NCBI GenBank assembly: GCA_964479595.1
Contig: CAYZMU010000002.1
Coordinates: forward strand, 1-64,000
Reading direction: 5' to 3'
DNA length: 64,000 nt
Source of the DNA: Firm-04 sp964479595
Lineage (GTDB): Bacteria; Bacillota; Clostridia; Oscillospirales; Ruminococcaceae
Position 1 is the stretch's first letter. Each line of letters begins with the position of its first letter. A program made the translations under genes and the position numbers. The notes under the pieces are model-generated. The model made no database searches. It had not been told where the DNA came from and worked only from the letters and a program-made list of their open reading frames with translations. Of this stretch, positions 26,167 through 35,532 are shown piece after piece.

Positions 26167-26562
26167 GTGGCGGGCTTTTGGAAGGATAAACTCGCGAGGC
26201 TGCGCGCGTGGGGAAAGGAAAAACTGGCGCTCATCCCCGCCGTTTCCATGGCGCTGCGCGACGGGCAAACCCCGTGGTTCGCGAAAATTCTCGCCTTTCT
26301 GACCGTCGGCTACGCGCTGTCGCCGATAGACCTCATTCCGGATTTCATCCCCGTTCTGGGGGCGCTTGACGACCTCGTTTTGCTGCCTGTGCTGGTGGCG
26401 CTGACGCTTCAATGCATTCCGAAGGAGATTCTCGAGCGCTGCAAAACGCGTGCTGAAGGGCTTTGGGCGGACGGCAAGCCGAAACGCTGGTATTACGCGC
26501 TGCCGATTGTGCTGTTCTGGGCGCTGCTGCTGTTTGTGATTGTAAAGGCTATTGTGTTTTAA
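26167..26562 (+). CDS. DUF1232 membrane protein
   Basis: 131 residues. The hallmark VGYALSPIDLIPDFIPVLGALDDL forms the DUF1232 motif (about 55-80) followed by two membrane segments, the last near the C-terminus (ALPIVLFWALLLFVIVK). I use the GTG at 26167 preceded by AAGAAGGA. Role in the family is poorly known. Confidence 0.85.
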   Translation: MAGFWKDKLARLRAWGKEKLALIPAVSMALRDGQTPWFAKILAFLTVGYALSPIDLIPDFIPVLGALDDLVLLPVLVALTLQCIPKEILERCKTRAEGLWADGKPKRWYYALPIVLFWALLLFVIVKAIVF

Positions 26563-26563
26563 C

Positions 26564-26602
26564 GAAAAACTCCCCTCGCCGGAAAGCGGGGGGAGTGTTT
26601 TT
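26564..26602. terminator. Bidirectional terminator
   Basis: ACTCCCCTCGC (26569-26579) pairs with GCGGGGGGAGT (26586-26596), eleven pairs with one G-U. Flanking A- and T-runs serve the DUF1232 gene and glyS, which converge here. Confidence 0.92.
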
Positions 26603-26604
26603 GC

Positions 26605-27993
26605 TCAAAATCTGACGCGCTCGGAAAGATAAGCACTCAGTTCCTCAATGGGCAGTCTGACCTGTTCCATGGTGTCGCGCTCGCGAACCGTCACACAACC
26701 GTCGTTCTCGGATTCGAAATCGTAGGTGACGCAGAATGGCGTGCCGATTTCGTCCTGTCTGCGGTAGCGCTTGCCGATGTTGCCGGTGTCGTCGTATTCG
26801 GTCATGAAATCCTTCGAAAGCGTTTCACAGACAGCGCGCGCCTTGTCGGCAAGCTTTTTCGAAAGCGGCAGCACCGCGCACTTTACGGGAGCCAAAGCCG
26901 GGTGCAGACGCAGCACCGTCCGGACATCGCGTTTGCCGTCCGCCGTCGGGACCTCCTCCTCGTCGTAGCTCTCTGTTAAAACGGCTAAGAAAAGCCGCTC
27001 CACGCCCAAAGAAGGCTCAATGACGTAGGGAATATATTTCTCGCCGGTGTCCGGATCGAAATAATCGAGCGCTTTGCCCGAAACCTCGCTGTGGCGCGTC
27101 AAATCATAGTCCGTGCGGTCGGCGATGCCCCAAAGTTCGCCCCAGCCGAACGGGAAAAGATACTCAAAATCGGTCGTCGCCGCGGAATAGAAGCAGCGTT
27201 CCTCATCGGAGTGCTCGTGCATGCGCAGATTTTCCTCCTTGAGCCCGCAGCGCAGCAGGAAATCCTTGCAGTACGCGCGCCAGTATTCAAACCACTCAAG
27301 GTCGGTGTGAGGCTTGCAGAAAAACTCCAGCTCCATCTGTTCAAACTCGCGCACGCGGAAGATGAAGTTGCCCGGGGTAATCTCGTTGCGGAAGGATTTT
27401 CCGATTTGCCCGACCCCGAACGGAATCTTGCGGCGCGTGGTGCGCTGAATGTTTTTGAAGTTGACGAAAATGCCCTGCGCGGTCTCAGGACGCAGGTAAA
27501 GCTCCGCCTTGCTGTCCTCAGTCACGCCCTGAAACGTCTTGAACATCAGGTTGAATTGACGGATATCCGTAAAATCCGACTTCCCGCAGTTAGGGCAGGG
27601 GATTTGCTTTTCGCGGATGTAGTCGGTCATGCGCTCATTGGACCAGCCCGCGCATTTTGTGCCGTCGAACGCCTCGATCAAATCGTCCGCGCGGTGGCGC
27701 GTCTTGCAGACGCGGCAGTCCATCTGCGGGTCGGAAAAGTTCCCCAGATGTCCCGATGCCACCCAAGTCTGCGGATTCATCAGGATCGCGCTGTCCAGCC
27801 CGACGTTATGGGGATTTTCCTGCACAAAAACCTGCCACCACGCTTTTTTGATGTTGCTTTTGAGCTCCGCGCCGAGCGGACCGTAATCCCAGGTATTGGC
27901 AAGCCCGCCGTAAATTTCCGAGCCCGCGTACACGAACCCTCTGCCCTGACAGAGCGCGACGAGTTTCTCCATGGATTTGTCGGAGTTGTTCAT
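26605..27993 (-). CDS. glyS: Glycyl-tRNA synthetase (single-chain type)
   Basis: Charges tRNA-Gly. 462 residues of the dimeric class II form found in many Firmicutes and eukaryotes rather than the GlyQ/GlyS tetramer. Zinc-binding CRVCKTRH and CPNCGKSD pairs, motif 2 region GKSFRNEITPGNFIFRVREF, and C-terminal anticodon-binding domain (from about 365). Third gene of a probable uppP-ftsK-glyS transcript, 33 bases after ftsK. Confidence 0.97.
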   Translation of the reverse strand: MNNSDKSMEKLVALCQGRGFVYAGSEIYGGLANTWDYGPLGAELKSNIKKAWWQVFVQENPHNVGLDSAILMNPQTWVASGHLGNFSDPQMDCRVCKTRHRADDLIEAFDGTKCAGWSNERMTDYIREKQIPCPNCGKSDFTDIRQFNLMFKTFQGVTEDSKAELYLRPETAQGIFVNFKNIQRTTRRKIPFGVGQIGKSFRNEITPGNFIFRVREFEQMELEFFCKPHTDLEWFEYWRAYCKDFLLRCGLKEENLRMHEHSDEERCFYSAATTDFEYLFPFGWGELWGIADRTDYDLTRHSEVSGKALDYFDPDTGEKYIPYVIEPSLGVERLFLAVLTESYDEEEVPTADGKRDVRTVLRLHPALAPVKCAVLPLSKKLADKARAVCETLSKDFMTEYDDTGNIGKRYRRQDEIGTPFCVTYDFESENDGCVTVRERDTMEQVRLPIEELSAYLSERVRF

Positions 27994-28026
27994 TGCGAAA
28001 ACCGCCTTTCTGTTTTATGAATTGAT

Positions 28027-30639
28027 TTAGTCAACGTGATTGCCTTTCGCGGCAAGCGAGAGTTTCCATTCGGTGAGTTCCTGCGGCGTCATCAGCACCT
28101 TGCGCCCCTTCGCGCCCTCGAGCGGGCCGACAATGCCGCGTTCCTCCAGTTCGTCCACAATGCGCGCCGCCTTCGCGTAGCCGAGTTTCAGCCGCCGCTG
28201 CACCGCCGTGGTGGAGAGCTGCCCCATATCCACGGCGAGTTCCGCTGCCTTGAGACAGAGCGCGTCGTCGCCGCTGAGCTCGCCGTAATCGTCCTCCGCG
28301 GCGCTCTTTTCGTTTTTGTTCTGCGGGGTGTTCTGCTCCACCGCCTCGATAATCTCGCTGTCATATTCCGAGGCGCCGTTCTGCTTGAGAAACGCGGTCA
28401 CCGCCTCGACTTCCGCGTCGGAACAGAAACAGCCCTGCACGCGTTTGGGCTCGCGCGAGCCGTTTGGATAGAACAGCAGGTCGCCGTTGCCCAGAAGCGT
28501 TTCCGCGCCCGCGCAGTCCAGAATGTTTCGCGAATCCTGCACGGACTTGACAGACATTCCGATTCGGCTCGGCACATTGGATTTGATAAGCCCCGTGATG
28601 ACATCCACAGTCGGGCGCTGCGTCGCGATGATGAGATGAATCCCTGCCGCGCGGGCCTTCTGCGCGATTCGTATCACAGCCGCCTCGACTTCTTTGGAGG
28701 AGGACATCATCAGATCCGCGAACTCGTCAATGATAATCAGAATCTGGGGGAGCTTTTTGAGCTCCGGGGTACACTCCGCGATGGTGTTGTAGCCGCGCAG
28801 GTCGCGCACCCCGTACTGCGCGCAGAGCGCGTAGCGCCGCTCCATCTCAATAACCGCCCAGTTGAGCGCGCCCGCCGCCTTCTGGGGGTTCGTCACCACC
28901 GGAATCAGCAGATGCGGCACCCCGTCGTAGGGCTGAAATTCCACCACTTTCGGGTCAACCAGAACCATGCGCACCTCGTCGGGCGAGGCGTGGTAGAGAA
29001 TGCTCATGATGATGGAGTTCGTACAGACGGATTTGCCCGAGCCGGTCGTGCCCGCGATAATCATGTGGGGCATCTTCGCGATGTCTCCCAGAATGACATT
29101 GCCGTCAATGTCCTTGCCGACCGCGAAGGTGAGCTTGCTTTTGGATTCCTGGAACTCCCGCGATTCCAGAATTTCCCGCAGCGTGACGATGTCCTTGGAG
29201 TTGTTCGGCACTTCCACGCCGACAGCGGGCTTTCCGGGTATGGGCGCCTCGATTCGGACCGATTTCCCGCCGAGGTTGAGCCCGATATCGTCCGCCAGAG
29301 CGGTGATTTTGGAGATTTTCACCCCCGCCGCGGGCTGAATCTCATAGCGCGTGACGGTGGGACCGCGCCGGATGCCGATAATGCGCACAGAAACGCCGAA
29401 ACTCGCGAGTGTATCCACCAGCTGCTTGCCCTTTTCGCTGAGCTCGGCGGTCTTGTCGGCGTCGTTCGCCCCCGCCGTCGCGCGGTGCAGCAGAGCCAGC
29501 GGCGGCGGGGTATACGGAATTTCGGAAGGCTCCTCATAGACCCCGTCGTCGGGTTCTGCGCTTTCCCCCGCCCACGGCAGGCGGTTGGCTGCCTCGCGGT
29601 CGGATTCCTCCGCCGCCTTTTCGACCATCTTCCGAAAGCGCGCCTCTTCCTCGCGGCTCATCTGGTAGTGCTCCGTGCCGCTTTCGTGCGCGTCCTCAAA
29701 AAGCGGGTTCACATCCTCCGCGTCACGGGGCGGCACCTCCGTCAGAATCGGGACATCGACATCGAAATTCCCGAGCCCTTCCGAAGTGTCCGAACCCTGT
29801 TGAAGCATTTCCTCCAGTTCCTCGTCCCGCGTTTTTTCAGCGGAACGCTCCGCGCGGGCGCGTGAACGAAAAAACCGCGGCTCTTCCTCTTCCCAGTCGT
29901 CGTCAAAGTCGTCCTCATCCTCATCGTCGTCCTCATCATCGTCAAAATCTTCCATAAAATCATTAAGCCCCGCCGTCGCGATATCGGACACCTTGTGCCA
30001 CAGCAGAACAAAAGGCTTGGCGAGGAGCCCCAGAAACTCCACAATCCCGCGATTGGTCAGCAACATGAGGAAGACTATGACCAGCAGGACAATGACGATT
30101 TTCGCGCCCGTTTCCCCGAAAAGCGCGATAAGCGGCAGCGCGATAAATCCGGAAACGAGCCCTCCGCCGTGGAGCAGCTTGCCGTTCTCGTAAAGCAGTT
30201 TCACAGCGGCCGTAAAAGTGGTTCTTTCCCCGGTAATCGGGTCTTGGGTCTGCAGCGTTCCGCCGAAGAAAATCTGTACAAACGCGCAGCAGAAAAGCGT
30301 CAGCAGCAGCCCCCAGATGGCTCTGCCGGAAGCCTTTTCCCTGAGGTCCTGCCCGACCAGAAAGCCCGTGTACGCCAGAATCAGCGGCATGAGAAAGACG
30401 CCCACGCCAAAGACGCCGCGCAGAAAATTGTGCAGCGTATACCAGAAGCGTTCCCCGGGAATGACGCTGATGAGCAGCGTCAGGACAGCCGTGGCGAAGA
30501 GAAGAATCGACGCGGTCTGGCTGTGCTGTTTCGGGGGCGGCGCGGCGGCGGTTTTGCCCTTGGCGGGGGCGGATTCGCCTTTGCCCTGCGCGGAGGGCTT
30601 TTTCTTCGCGCTCCCGTTTCCCTTGGAAGTCTGTGCCAC
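28027..30639 (-). CDS. ftsK: DNA translocase FtsK/SpoIIIE
   Basis: Septal motor that pumps chromosome DNA through closing septa. 870 residues: four or five N-terminal membrane segments (about 40-215), an acidic linker (runs of Asp/Glu near 225-260), a RecA-like motor with Walker A GTTGSGKSVC (about 530) and Walker B IIIDEFADLM, and a C-terminal winged-helix gamma domain (about 800-865; LSTTAVQRRLKLGYAKAARI) that reads orienting sequences. Lies between uppP and glyS. Confidence 0.97.
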   Translation of the reverse strand: MAQTSKGNGSAKKKPSAQGKGESAPAKGKTAAAPPPKQHSQTASILLFATAVLTLLISVIPGERFWYTLHNFLRGVFGVGVFLMPLILAYTGFLVGQDLREKASGRAIWGLLLTLFCCAFVQIFFGGTLQTQDPITGERTTFTAAVKLLYENGKLLHGGGLVSGFIALPLIALFGETGAKIVIVLLVIVFLMLLTNRGIVEFLGLLAKPFVLLWHKVSDIATAGLNDFMEDFDDDEDDDEDEDDFDDDWEEEEPRFFRSRARAERSAEKTRDEELEEMLQQGSDTSEGLGNFDVDVPILTEVPPRDAEDVNPLFEDAHESGTEHYQMSREEEARFRKMVEKAAEESDREAANRLPWAGESAEPDDGVYEEPSEIPYTPPPLALLHRATAGANDADKTAELSEKGKQLVDTLASFGVSVRIIGIRRGPTVTRYEIQPAAGVKISKITALADDIGLNLGGKSVRIEAPIPGKPAVGVEVPNNSKDIVTLREILESREFQESKSKLTFAVGKDIDGNVILGDIAKMPHMIIAGTTGSGKSVCTNSIIMSILYHASPDEVRMVLVDPKVVEFQPYDGVPHLLIPVVTNPQKAAGALNWAVIEMERRYALCAQYGVRDLRGYNTIAECTPELKKLPQILIIIDEFADLMMSSSKEVEAAVIRIAQKARAAGIHLIIATQRPTVDVITGLIKSNVPSRIGMSVKSVQDSRNILDCAGAETLLGNGDLLFYPNGSREPKRVQGCFCSDAEVEAVTAFLKQNGASEYDSEIIEAVEQNTPQNKNEKSAAEDDYGELSGDDALCLKAAELAVDMGQLSTTAVQRRLKLGYAKAARIVDELEERGIVGPLEGAKGRKVLMTPQELTEWKLSLAAKGNHVD

Positions 30640-30663
30640 GCCAAAACCTCCCTTCCTGAGCGC

Positions 30664-31488
30664 TCAGCGGGCGAAAACGCAGTAGCCGAATGTCACAAGG
30701 CTTATCAGAAACGTATAGACGGAAAAAACGATGAAGTTGTCCGAGCGCAGCAGCACCCGTACCAGCGCAATCGCGAGTACGCCCACAACCGCGGCGACCG
30801 CGAAGCCCAGAATCGAGGCGGGAACATTTATCGCCACGCCGCCGCTGAGCGCGTCGCCCAGCTCGGAGATACAGCCGCCCAGAATCGCGGGAATGCCCAG
30901 AATGAACGAATAGCGCACGGCTGTCTCCTTCTCAAGGCCGCAGAAGAGCCCGCCGCTGATGGTGGAGCCGGAGCGGGAGACTCCCGGAAAGAGCGCGACG
31001 CACTGAAACAGCCCGATGACCACGGCGTCTTTCACGGTGATGTCCTTCTCGGTCTTGTGGTTGTTGCGCACACGGCTCGCGAAGAAAAGCTCCACAGAGG
31101 TAAAAAGAAAGCACACACCCAGCACGGGCATGGAAATGTTCTCAAAAACGTGCCGGAAGAAATAGAAGGGGATGAGCAGCACCAGCGAGATAAACAGCAT
31201 GACGATCATGCGTCGGTCGGGGTTCATATCCTTAAAATGGAATCTCCCCCGGAAGATGTCGCCGATCATGACGAAAAATTCCTTGATGAGCGCTTTGATG
31301 GTGCTCCAGAAGGCGATAAACACGGCGACCAGCGTCCCCAGATGCAGAATCACCGTAAGGAAAGTGCCTTCCTGCGGGGATATCCCGAACATCTCCTGCA
31401 CGAGCCTTAAGTGCCCCGAACTCGAGACCGGGAGGAACTCCGTAAGCCCCTGAATGACCGCCTGAACGAGAACTTCAAGTGTTGACAT
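30664..31488 (-). CDS. uppP: Undecaprenyl-diphosphatase
   Basis: Membrane phosphatase that recycles the undecaprenyl carrier lipid for cell-wall synthesis; overproduction gives bacitracin tolerance. 274 residues, about eight membrane segments, with both active-site motifs, GLTEFLPVSSSGH near the N-terminus and FPGVSRSGSTI in the middle. First gene of the minus-strand uppP-ftsK-glyS unit, with its own promoter 20 bases upstream. Confidence 0.97.
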   Translation of the reverse strand: MSTLEVLVQAVIQGLTEFLPVSSSGHLRLVQEMFGISPQEGTFLTVILHLGTLVAVFIAFWSTIKALIKEFFVMIGDIFRGRFHFKDMNPDRRMIVMLFISLVLLIPFYFFRHVFENISMPVLGVCFLFTSVELFFASRVRNNHKTEKDITVKDAVVIGLFQCVALFPGVSRSGSTISGGLFCGLEKETAVRYSFILGIPAILGGCISELGDALSGGVAINVPASILGFAVAAVVGVLAIALVRVLLRSDNFIVFSVYTFLISLVTFGYCVFAR

Positions 31489-31509
31489 CGCGTGACTCCT
31501 TTCTTTTCT

Positions 31510-31539
31510 ATTTTACCACATTCCGCGCCCCGCTGTCAA
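31510..31539 (-). promoter_or_regulatory. Promoter of uppP-ftsK-glyS
   Basis: Minus-strand TTGACA (31534-31539) and TAAAAT (31510-31515), 18-base spacer, preceded by TGTGG. Confidence 0.85.
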
Positions 31540-31550
31540 GGAGGCACAGC

Positions 31551-31568
31551 AAAGCCCCCGCCGAGGGC
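31551..31568 (-). terminator. Weak terminator after tRNA-Leu
   Basis: Minus-strand GCCCTC and GGGGGC can form a 6-pair stem with a 3-base loop, followed by only TTT. Position between tRNA and the uppP promoter is right, but the hairpin is weak. Confidence 0.4.
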
Positions 31569-31592
31569 AGGTCTGCCGCCGAACGGAGGCTA

Positions 31593-31676
31593 TGCACCTG
31601 ACAGGACTTGAACCTGCATACCCTTTCGGGCAATGGAACCTAAATCCATCGTGTCTGCCAGTTCCACCACAGGTGC
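31593..31676 (-). tRNA. tRNA-Leu (anticodon UAG)
   Basis: On the minus strand an acceptor stem GCACCTG/CAGGTGC, D arm, anticodon stem ATGGA/TCCAT with loop TTTAGGT (anticodon TAG at 31640-31642), a long class II variable arm (TGCCCGAAAGGGTA) and T arm GCAGG-TTCAAGT-CCTGT fold cleanly. Discriminator base is A; CCA is not encoded. Confidence 0.96.
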
Positions 31677-31687
31677 TGCGCAGGTTT

Positions 31688-31716
31688 ATTATAACATCTT
31701 TTCGGGGGAATGTCAA
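31688..31716 (-). promoter_or_regulatory. Promoter of tRNA-Leu
   Basis: Minus-strand TTGACA (31711-31716) and TATAAT (31688-31693), 17-base spacer. Confidence 0.9.
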
Positions 31717-31771
31717 GCGGACTCACTTCCAAAGCTGTCTCCAAAGGCATTTTTGAGCAGGTTTTTGCGCG

Positions 31772-32404
31772 TCAGGTCTGCGCGGATGTCAGACTCGTGG
31801 CGGGAGGATCCTCCAAGTCTCCCGGCGTCACCCGAAACAGAACCCGGTCATTGTTGTAGTAGTAGCGCGGCATATAAACAAGGGTGAACGCCTCCCACGC
31901 CTGCGTCCCCGGCGTCACGCAGAGGTAGCCTCTGACGGTCTCCCCCGCGCCAATGGCGCTGTTGAAGGACTCTGTGCTGTCTGCGCGCTCGGCGTAATAC
32001 TGCTGCGCGTGAACCAGCGTGGTCAGCACCCCCAGAATCTCCGGGCAGTCGTTTCCTTGCGCGTCAAGCGTCGTGAAATGCACCAGCGCGCTGCAGTCCA
32101 GCGGCTCCTGCCCCAGATTCCGGATGGAGAGTTCCAGAAGAACCTCGGAATTATCGGGCCTGAGCCGCAGCGCCTTCTCAAGCGTCACGCGCGCTGTCTG
32201 CCCGTAATCCACAGGAGTACCCAAACTCCCCTCAATGGTCGCTCCCGGGACAGACGGGTCTACCACGCTGTCGGGCACTGTGGGACTGTAGCCCGGTGTC
32301 ATGCTGTCCGGCGCGGAATCCTCCGCTTTGCCCGCGCACCCGCACAGCGAGAGCGCAAGCACGCACAAAAGGGCGAGAAAGCGCGGGAATCGTTTCATAT
32401 TCAT
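31772..32404 (-). CDS. Hypothetical lipoprotein
   Basis: 210 residues with a lipoprotein signal (MNMKRFPRFLALLCVLALSLCGCAG); lipidation most likely at the Cys of LCGC. The mature part is a beta-rich domain that could be an Ig-like DUF4352/DUF5067-type fold (VLLELSIRNLGQEPLDCSA, then GETVRGYLCVTPG), but this is by pattern only. ATG 32404 follows AAAGGAGA. It lies 28 bases after cdaR and is probably the third gene of the cdaA-cdaR transcript, so a link to envelope or c-di-AMP biology is possible. Confidence 0.7.
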   Translation of the reverse strand: MNMKRFPRFLALLCVLALSLCGCAGKAEDSAPDSMTPGYSPTVPDSVVDPSVPGATIEGSLGTPVDYGQTARVTLEKALRLRPDNSEVLLELSIRNLGQEPLDCSALVHFTTLDAQGNDCPEILGVLTTLVHAQQYYAERADSTESFNSAIGAGETVRGYLCVTPGTQAWEAFTLVYMPRYYYNNDRVLFRVTPGDLEDPPATSLTSAQT

Positions 32405-32432
32405 GTTCAGAAATCTCCTTTTGCGGCAGGTT

Positions 32433-33845
32433 TCATTCCCCGTCGGCCGCCGCTGTGGTGGTCCGCGCGGCGTCTTCCACCGTGACATTCACTTTCGGCT
32501 GCGGACTAATCCAGACATCTCCCGCGCCGGGCGGCAGCGTCACCATGACCGCCTGCTGCAGTGTTCCGGTGGAATCCTGCGCGATATTATAAAGGTTTAC
32601 CGCCGCGCGCAGAGAATCCGAGGTCACCGCCGCCACACTTTCGGGTGTGCCGACAATGGTCACCGCCGTGCGTCCCGCGCCGATGCTGTAGTTGTATTTC
32701 GCCGAGCCGTTCATCATCTGAATGTCGCTGTTGTTGATCCATCTGGATTCCGCGACCAGATTCGTGTCGTCCAGGGATACATAGACCGTTCCGAGATTCG
32801 AGCGGTCCTCAAAGCCCTCGTCCATGGTCACGGGCATTTCCAGCGTGGAGCCGCCGATGGAGAGTTCATAGGGCGAAACCGAACCGATGGACCACGTGTC
32901 CATGGCGTCGAGCATGGCCTTTTTGGAGGCGTCGGAAGTCTCAATCGTAATCATCAGATGCTCGCCCTCATAAGCGGGGAGCGTGTAGTCTTTGTCCGTG
33001 TTCAGACGGATTCTCGAGAGCAGGAAATCCTGCGAAAGACCAGAAGGCGGATTGAACAAATCCACGCTTACAGGGAGCGTGCGGGTGAAATAGACCGGGA
33101 CTTTGACCGAGAACCGCGTCGCCTGCACCTGAAAGCTGCGGTCGGAAATCTCCTTGCCGTCCTCGTCCATCAAAGTGTAGGAAGTTTCGGTGTAGGTTTT
33201 GGTTTCGGCAATCTGCTCCGCTTCCTCAATGGTCACCTTGATGTGGTCCACTTTGGAGAGCGCCTCGGTAGGCCCGTAAATCGAAACCTCGCCCGGTTCA
33301 CAGGTGATATTCTCCGAGTCAATCACGACCTCCCCGTCCGCGCCGGTCAGGCTGTGCGCTATCTCGCCCACAGGGAAGCTCCGCGTCTCAAAGCGGTCCA
33401 GCGTGACTTCCAGCGTTTGCTCGGAGAGCGTATACTCGCGCAGCCCCGCGCCGTCCTTGGTGCGCAGCCGAATCGGCAGCGACTGCACGCCGACGATGTC
33501 GCTTAAGGACTCGTCGCTGAAATCCACATACGCCTCCAAATCGCTGCTCGAGAGCCCGCCGATATCCGCGCGCGCGCCGAAAACCTCCGCGTCCACGGTG
33601 AGGCTGGTTTCATCAGGGTCGGGCGAAAGCAGCGTCAGACCGTAGCTTTCCGCCAGCGAACCGCTCGGGTCGATTTCCACGGGGATATTGCTGAATTTTT
33701 CACTGAAATCCGAATCAATGCTCGAGACAATGTAGACCCAGAGAAAGAGCGCTATCAGCAGTGAGATCACAAGCAGAACGATGTTGGAGCGCCCGAACCG
33801 GTGCAGCCCGTTTCTGAAGCCGGAACCTGTTTTCTCTTCGCTCAA
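32433..33845 (-). CDS. cdaR: YbbR-domain regulator of c-di-AMP synthase (CdaR)
   Basis: 470 residues: one N-terminal membrane anchor (NIVLLVISLLIALFLWVYIV, about 20-40), then several extracellular YbbR beta-domains (for example NIPVEIDPSG, GEVSIYGPTEALSKVDHIKV, AVTIVGTPESVAAV). CdaR binds CdaA in the membrane and tunes c-di-AMP output. The start overlaps the cdaA stop by four bases. glmM, the usual third partner, does not follow. Confidence 0.93.
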   Translation of the reverse strand: MSEEKTGSGFRNGLHRFGRSNIVLLVISLLIALFLWVYIVSSIDSDFSEKFSNIPVEIDPSGSLAESYGLTLLSPDPDETSLTVDAEVFGARADIGGLSSSDLEAYVDFSDESLSDIVGVQSLPIRLRTKDGAGLREYTLSEQTLEVTLDRFETRSFPVGEIAHSLTGADGEVVIDSENITCEPGEVSIYGPTEALSKVDHIKVTIEEAEQIAETKTYTETSYTLMDEDGKEISDRSFQVQATRFSVKVPVYFTRTLPVSVDLFNPPSGLSQDFLLSRIRLNTDKDYTLPAYEGEHLMITIETSDASKKAMLDAMDTWSIGSVSPYELSIGGSTLEMPVTMDEGFEDRSNLGTVYVSLDDTNLVAESRWINNSDIQMMNGSAKYNYSIGAGRTAVTIVGTPESVAAVTSDSLRAAVNLYNIAQDSTGTLQQAVMVTLPPGAGDVWISPQPKVNVTVEDAARTTTAAADGE

Positions 33846-34762
33846 GATTTTCCCCCGCCCTTTCTCTCAGCCTTGCGCTGTCTCGCCGCTTCCCGGACTT
33901 TCTGAATCGGCAGCAGGAGCGTTTTCTGTTTCCAAAGTTCCTGCGGCGGGAAGAGATAATCCCGCAGGCGCGTTTCCAGCGTTTCCCGCGTATAGTCCCG
34001 GATGATTTCCCCGCTCTGCGCGCAGGAAATCTGCCCGGTCTCCTCCGAGACCACAATGACCAGCGCGTCGGAGTTTTCGCTCATGCCGATGGCGGCACGG
34101 TGGCGCGAACCTAAATGCTTGTCGATGAGTTCCTCGCTCTGGGGCTTGGGCAGGAAGCACGCCGCCGCCCAGATAATTCCGTCCCGCATGATGACCGCGC
34201 CGTCGTGCAGGGGCGTCTTTGGGTAAAAGATATTCCCGAAAAGTTCCACAGTCGGCTCGGCTTTCATCACCGTGCCGTTTAAAATCTGTTCGCCGAGTTT
34301 GGTGCTCCCCTCAATCACAATCAGCGCGCCCGTGCAGGTTTTGGAGAGGTTGTCCGCCGCGTCGCAGATGACAGGAATGGCCTTGTTCCAGCGCTCGATG
34401 GTCTCCTCCGGCGTGCCCAGCGTCATTCTCGAGAGGCGCGTGGTGGTCTGCCCGAACCGTTCGAGCGCGCGCCGCAGCTCGGGCTGGAATAAGATGATAA
34501 ACGCGATGACGCCGGCGTTTAGCGCCTTGAGCATGAGATAATGCAGCGCCCGCAGATGCAGCAGCGAACTGAGGAAGAACACGATGACCAGCAGCGCGAT
34601 GCCCTTCATGAGCTGCCCCGCGCGGGTTTCGCGGATAAATTTCAAGAGCGCGTAAACAATATAGGTAAGCAGGGCGATGTCTATGAAATCCAGAATGCTT
34701 ATCGAATGCAGAACATTCGACAGCGCGTGGAAAAGATTCTGCAGCCAGTCCATAGCTCCCAT
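33842..34762 (-). CDS. cdaA: Diadenylate cyclase CdaA
   Basis: Makes c-di-AMP from two ATP at the membrane. 306 residues: three N-terminal membrane helices (about 25-95), then the DAC domain with catalytic LHDGAVI (Asp-Gly-Ala at 187-189) and GSRHRAAIG (Arg-His-Arg at 220-222), both intact. The C-terminus has a basic tail (RQRKAERKGGGKS). First gene of the cdaA-cdaR-lipoprotein unit. Confidence 0.97.
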   Translation of the reverse strand: MGAMDWLQNLFHALSNVLHSISILDFIDIALLTYIVYALLKFIRETRAGQLMKGIALLVIVFFLSSLLHLRALHYLMLKALNAGVIAFIILFQPELRRALERFGQTTTRLSRMTLGTPEETIERWNKAIPVICDAADNLSKTCTGALIVIEGSTKLGEQILNGTVMKAEPTVELFGNIFYPKTPLHDGAVIMRDGIIWAAACFLPKPQSEELIDKHLGSRHRAAIGMSENSDALVIVVSEETGQISCAQSGEIIRDYTRETLETRLRDYLFPPQELWKQKTLLLPIQKVREAARQRKAERKGGGKS

Positions 34763-34800
34763 AAAGTCTCACGCTCCCCGCGTTAATTTCATACACAGCC

Positions 34801-34829
34801 ATTATATCATATTTTCGCGGAAATTGCAA
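34801..34829 (-). promoter_or_regulatory. Promoter of cdaA
   Basis: Minus-strand TTGCAA (34824-34829) and TATAAT (34801-34806), 17-base spacer. Confidence 0.85.
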
Positions 34830-34909
34830 GCCTTTTTTTCATATTTGCGCGGTTTTGGGGCGGGCTGTGAAATTCGTGCCTTTGTGGGGGCGCAAACGCG
34901 CCGCGGCAC

Positions 34910-34938
34910 TTGACAACCGTGAAAGATTGTGGTATACT
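34910..34938 (+). promoter_or_regulatory. Promoter of ppa
   Basis: TTGACA at 34910-34915 and TATACT at 34933-34938, 17-base spacer, extended -10 TGTGG. Diverges from cdaA. Confidence 0.88.
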
Positions 34939-34975
34939 GAAACTATGGAATCTATGCATGAAAGGAAGGGAAGAT

Positions 34976-35506
34976 ATGAACATCTGGCACGACCTTGACG
35001 ACAGCCGCGTTTCCCCGGACGACTTTATCGCCGTGGTGGAAATCCCCAAGGGCTCCAAGAGCAAGTATGAGCTTGACAAGGAAACGGGGCTTATCAGACT
35101 CGACCGCATCCTCTACACCTCCACGCACTACCCCGCCAACTACGGGCTCATTCCGCGCACCTACGCGGACGACAACGACCCTCTGGATGTTCTGGTTCTG
35201 TGTTCGGAGACGCTCTACCCGATGACGCTGGTGCACTGCTATCCCATCGGTGTCATCCGAATGCTTGATCAAGGGCACAGGGACGACAAAATTATCGCGA
35301 TTCCCTTTGACGACCCGACGTACAACTGCTATCACGATATCGCGGACCTGCCGCCGCACATTGTCGAGGAGATGATTCACTTCTTTTCCGTTTATAAGGA
35401 GCTGGAGCATAAATCCACCGCCGTGGACGAATTCGGAGATGTGCGGAAGGCGAAAGAGATTATAGCCTCGGATATCGCCCGCTACAGCAAACATTTCGCT
35501 AAATAA
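34976..35506 (+). CDS. ppa: Inorganic pyrophosphatase (family I)
   Basis: Hydrolyses pyrophosphate and so pulls biosynthetic reactions. 176 residues with the metal-binding YADDNDPLDVLVL and ATG-proximal VVEIPKGSKSKYELD typical of the soluble family I enzyme. ATG 34976 is preceded by AAGGAAGGG; in-frame codons upstream overlap the promoter. Followed after 26 bases by a PRPP-synthetase-like gene, which uses and yields no pyrophosphate itself but feeds pathways that do. Confidence 0.95.
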   Translation: MNIWHDLDDSRVSPDDFIAVVEIPKGSKSKYELDKETGLIRLDRILYTSTHYPANYGLIPRTYADDNDPLDVLVLCSETLYPMTLVHCYPIGVIRMLDQGHRDDKIIAIPFDDPTYNCYHDIADLPPHIVEEMIHFFSVYKELEHKSTAVDEFGDVRKAKEIIASDIARYSKHFAK

Positions 35507-35532
35507 ACAGAGATTTTCGGGAGGGGAATGGC

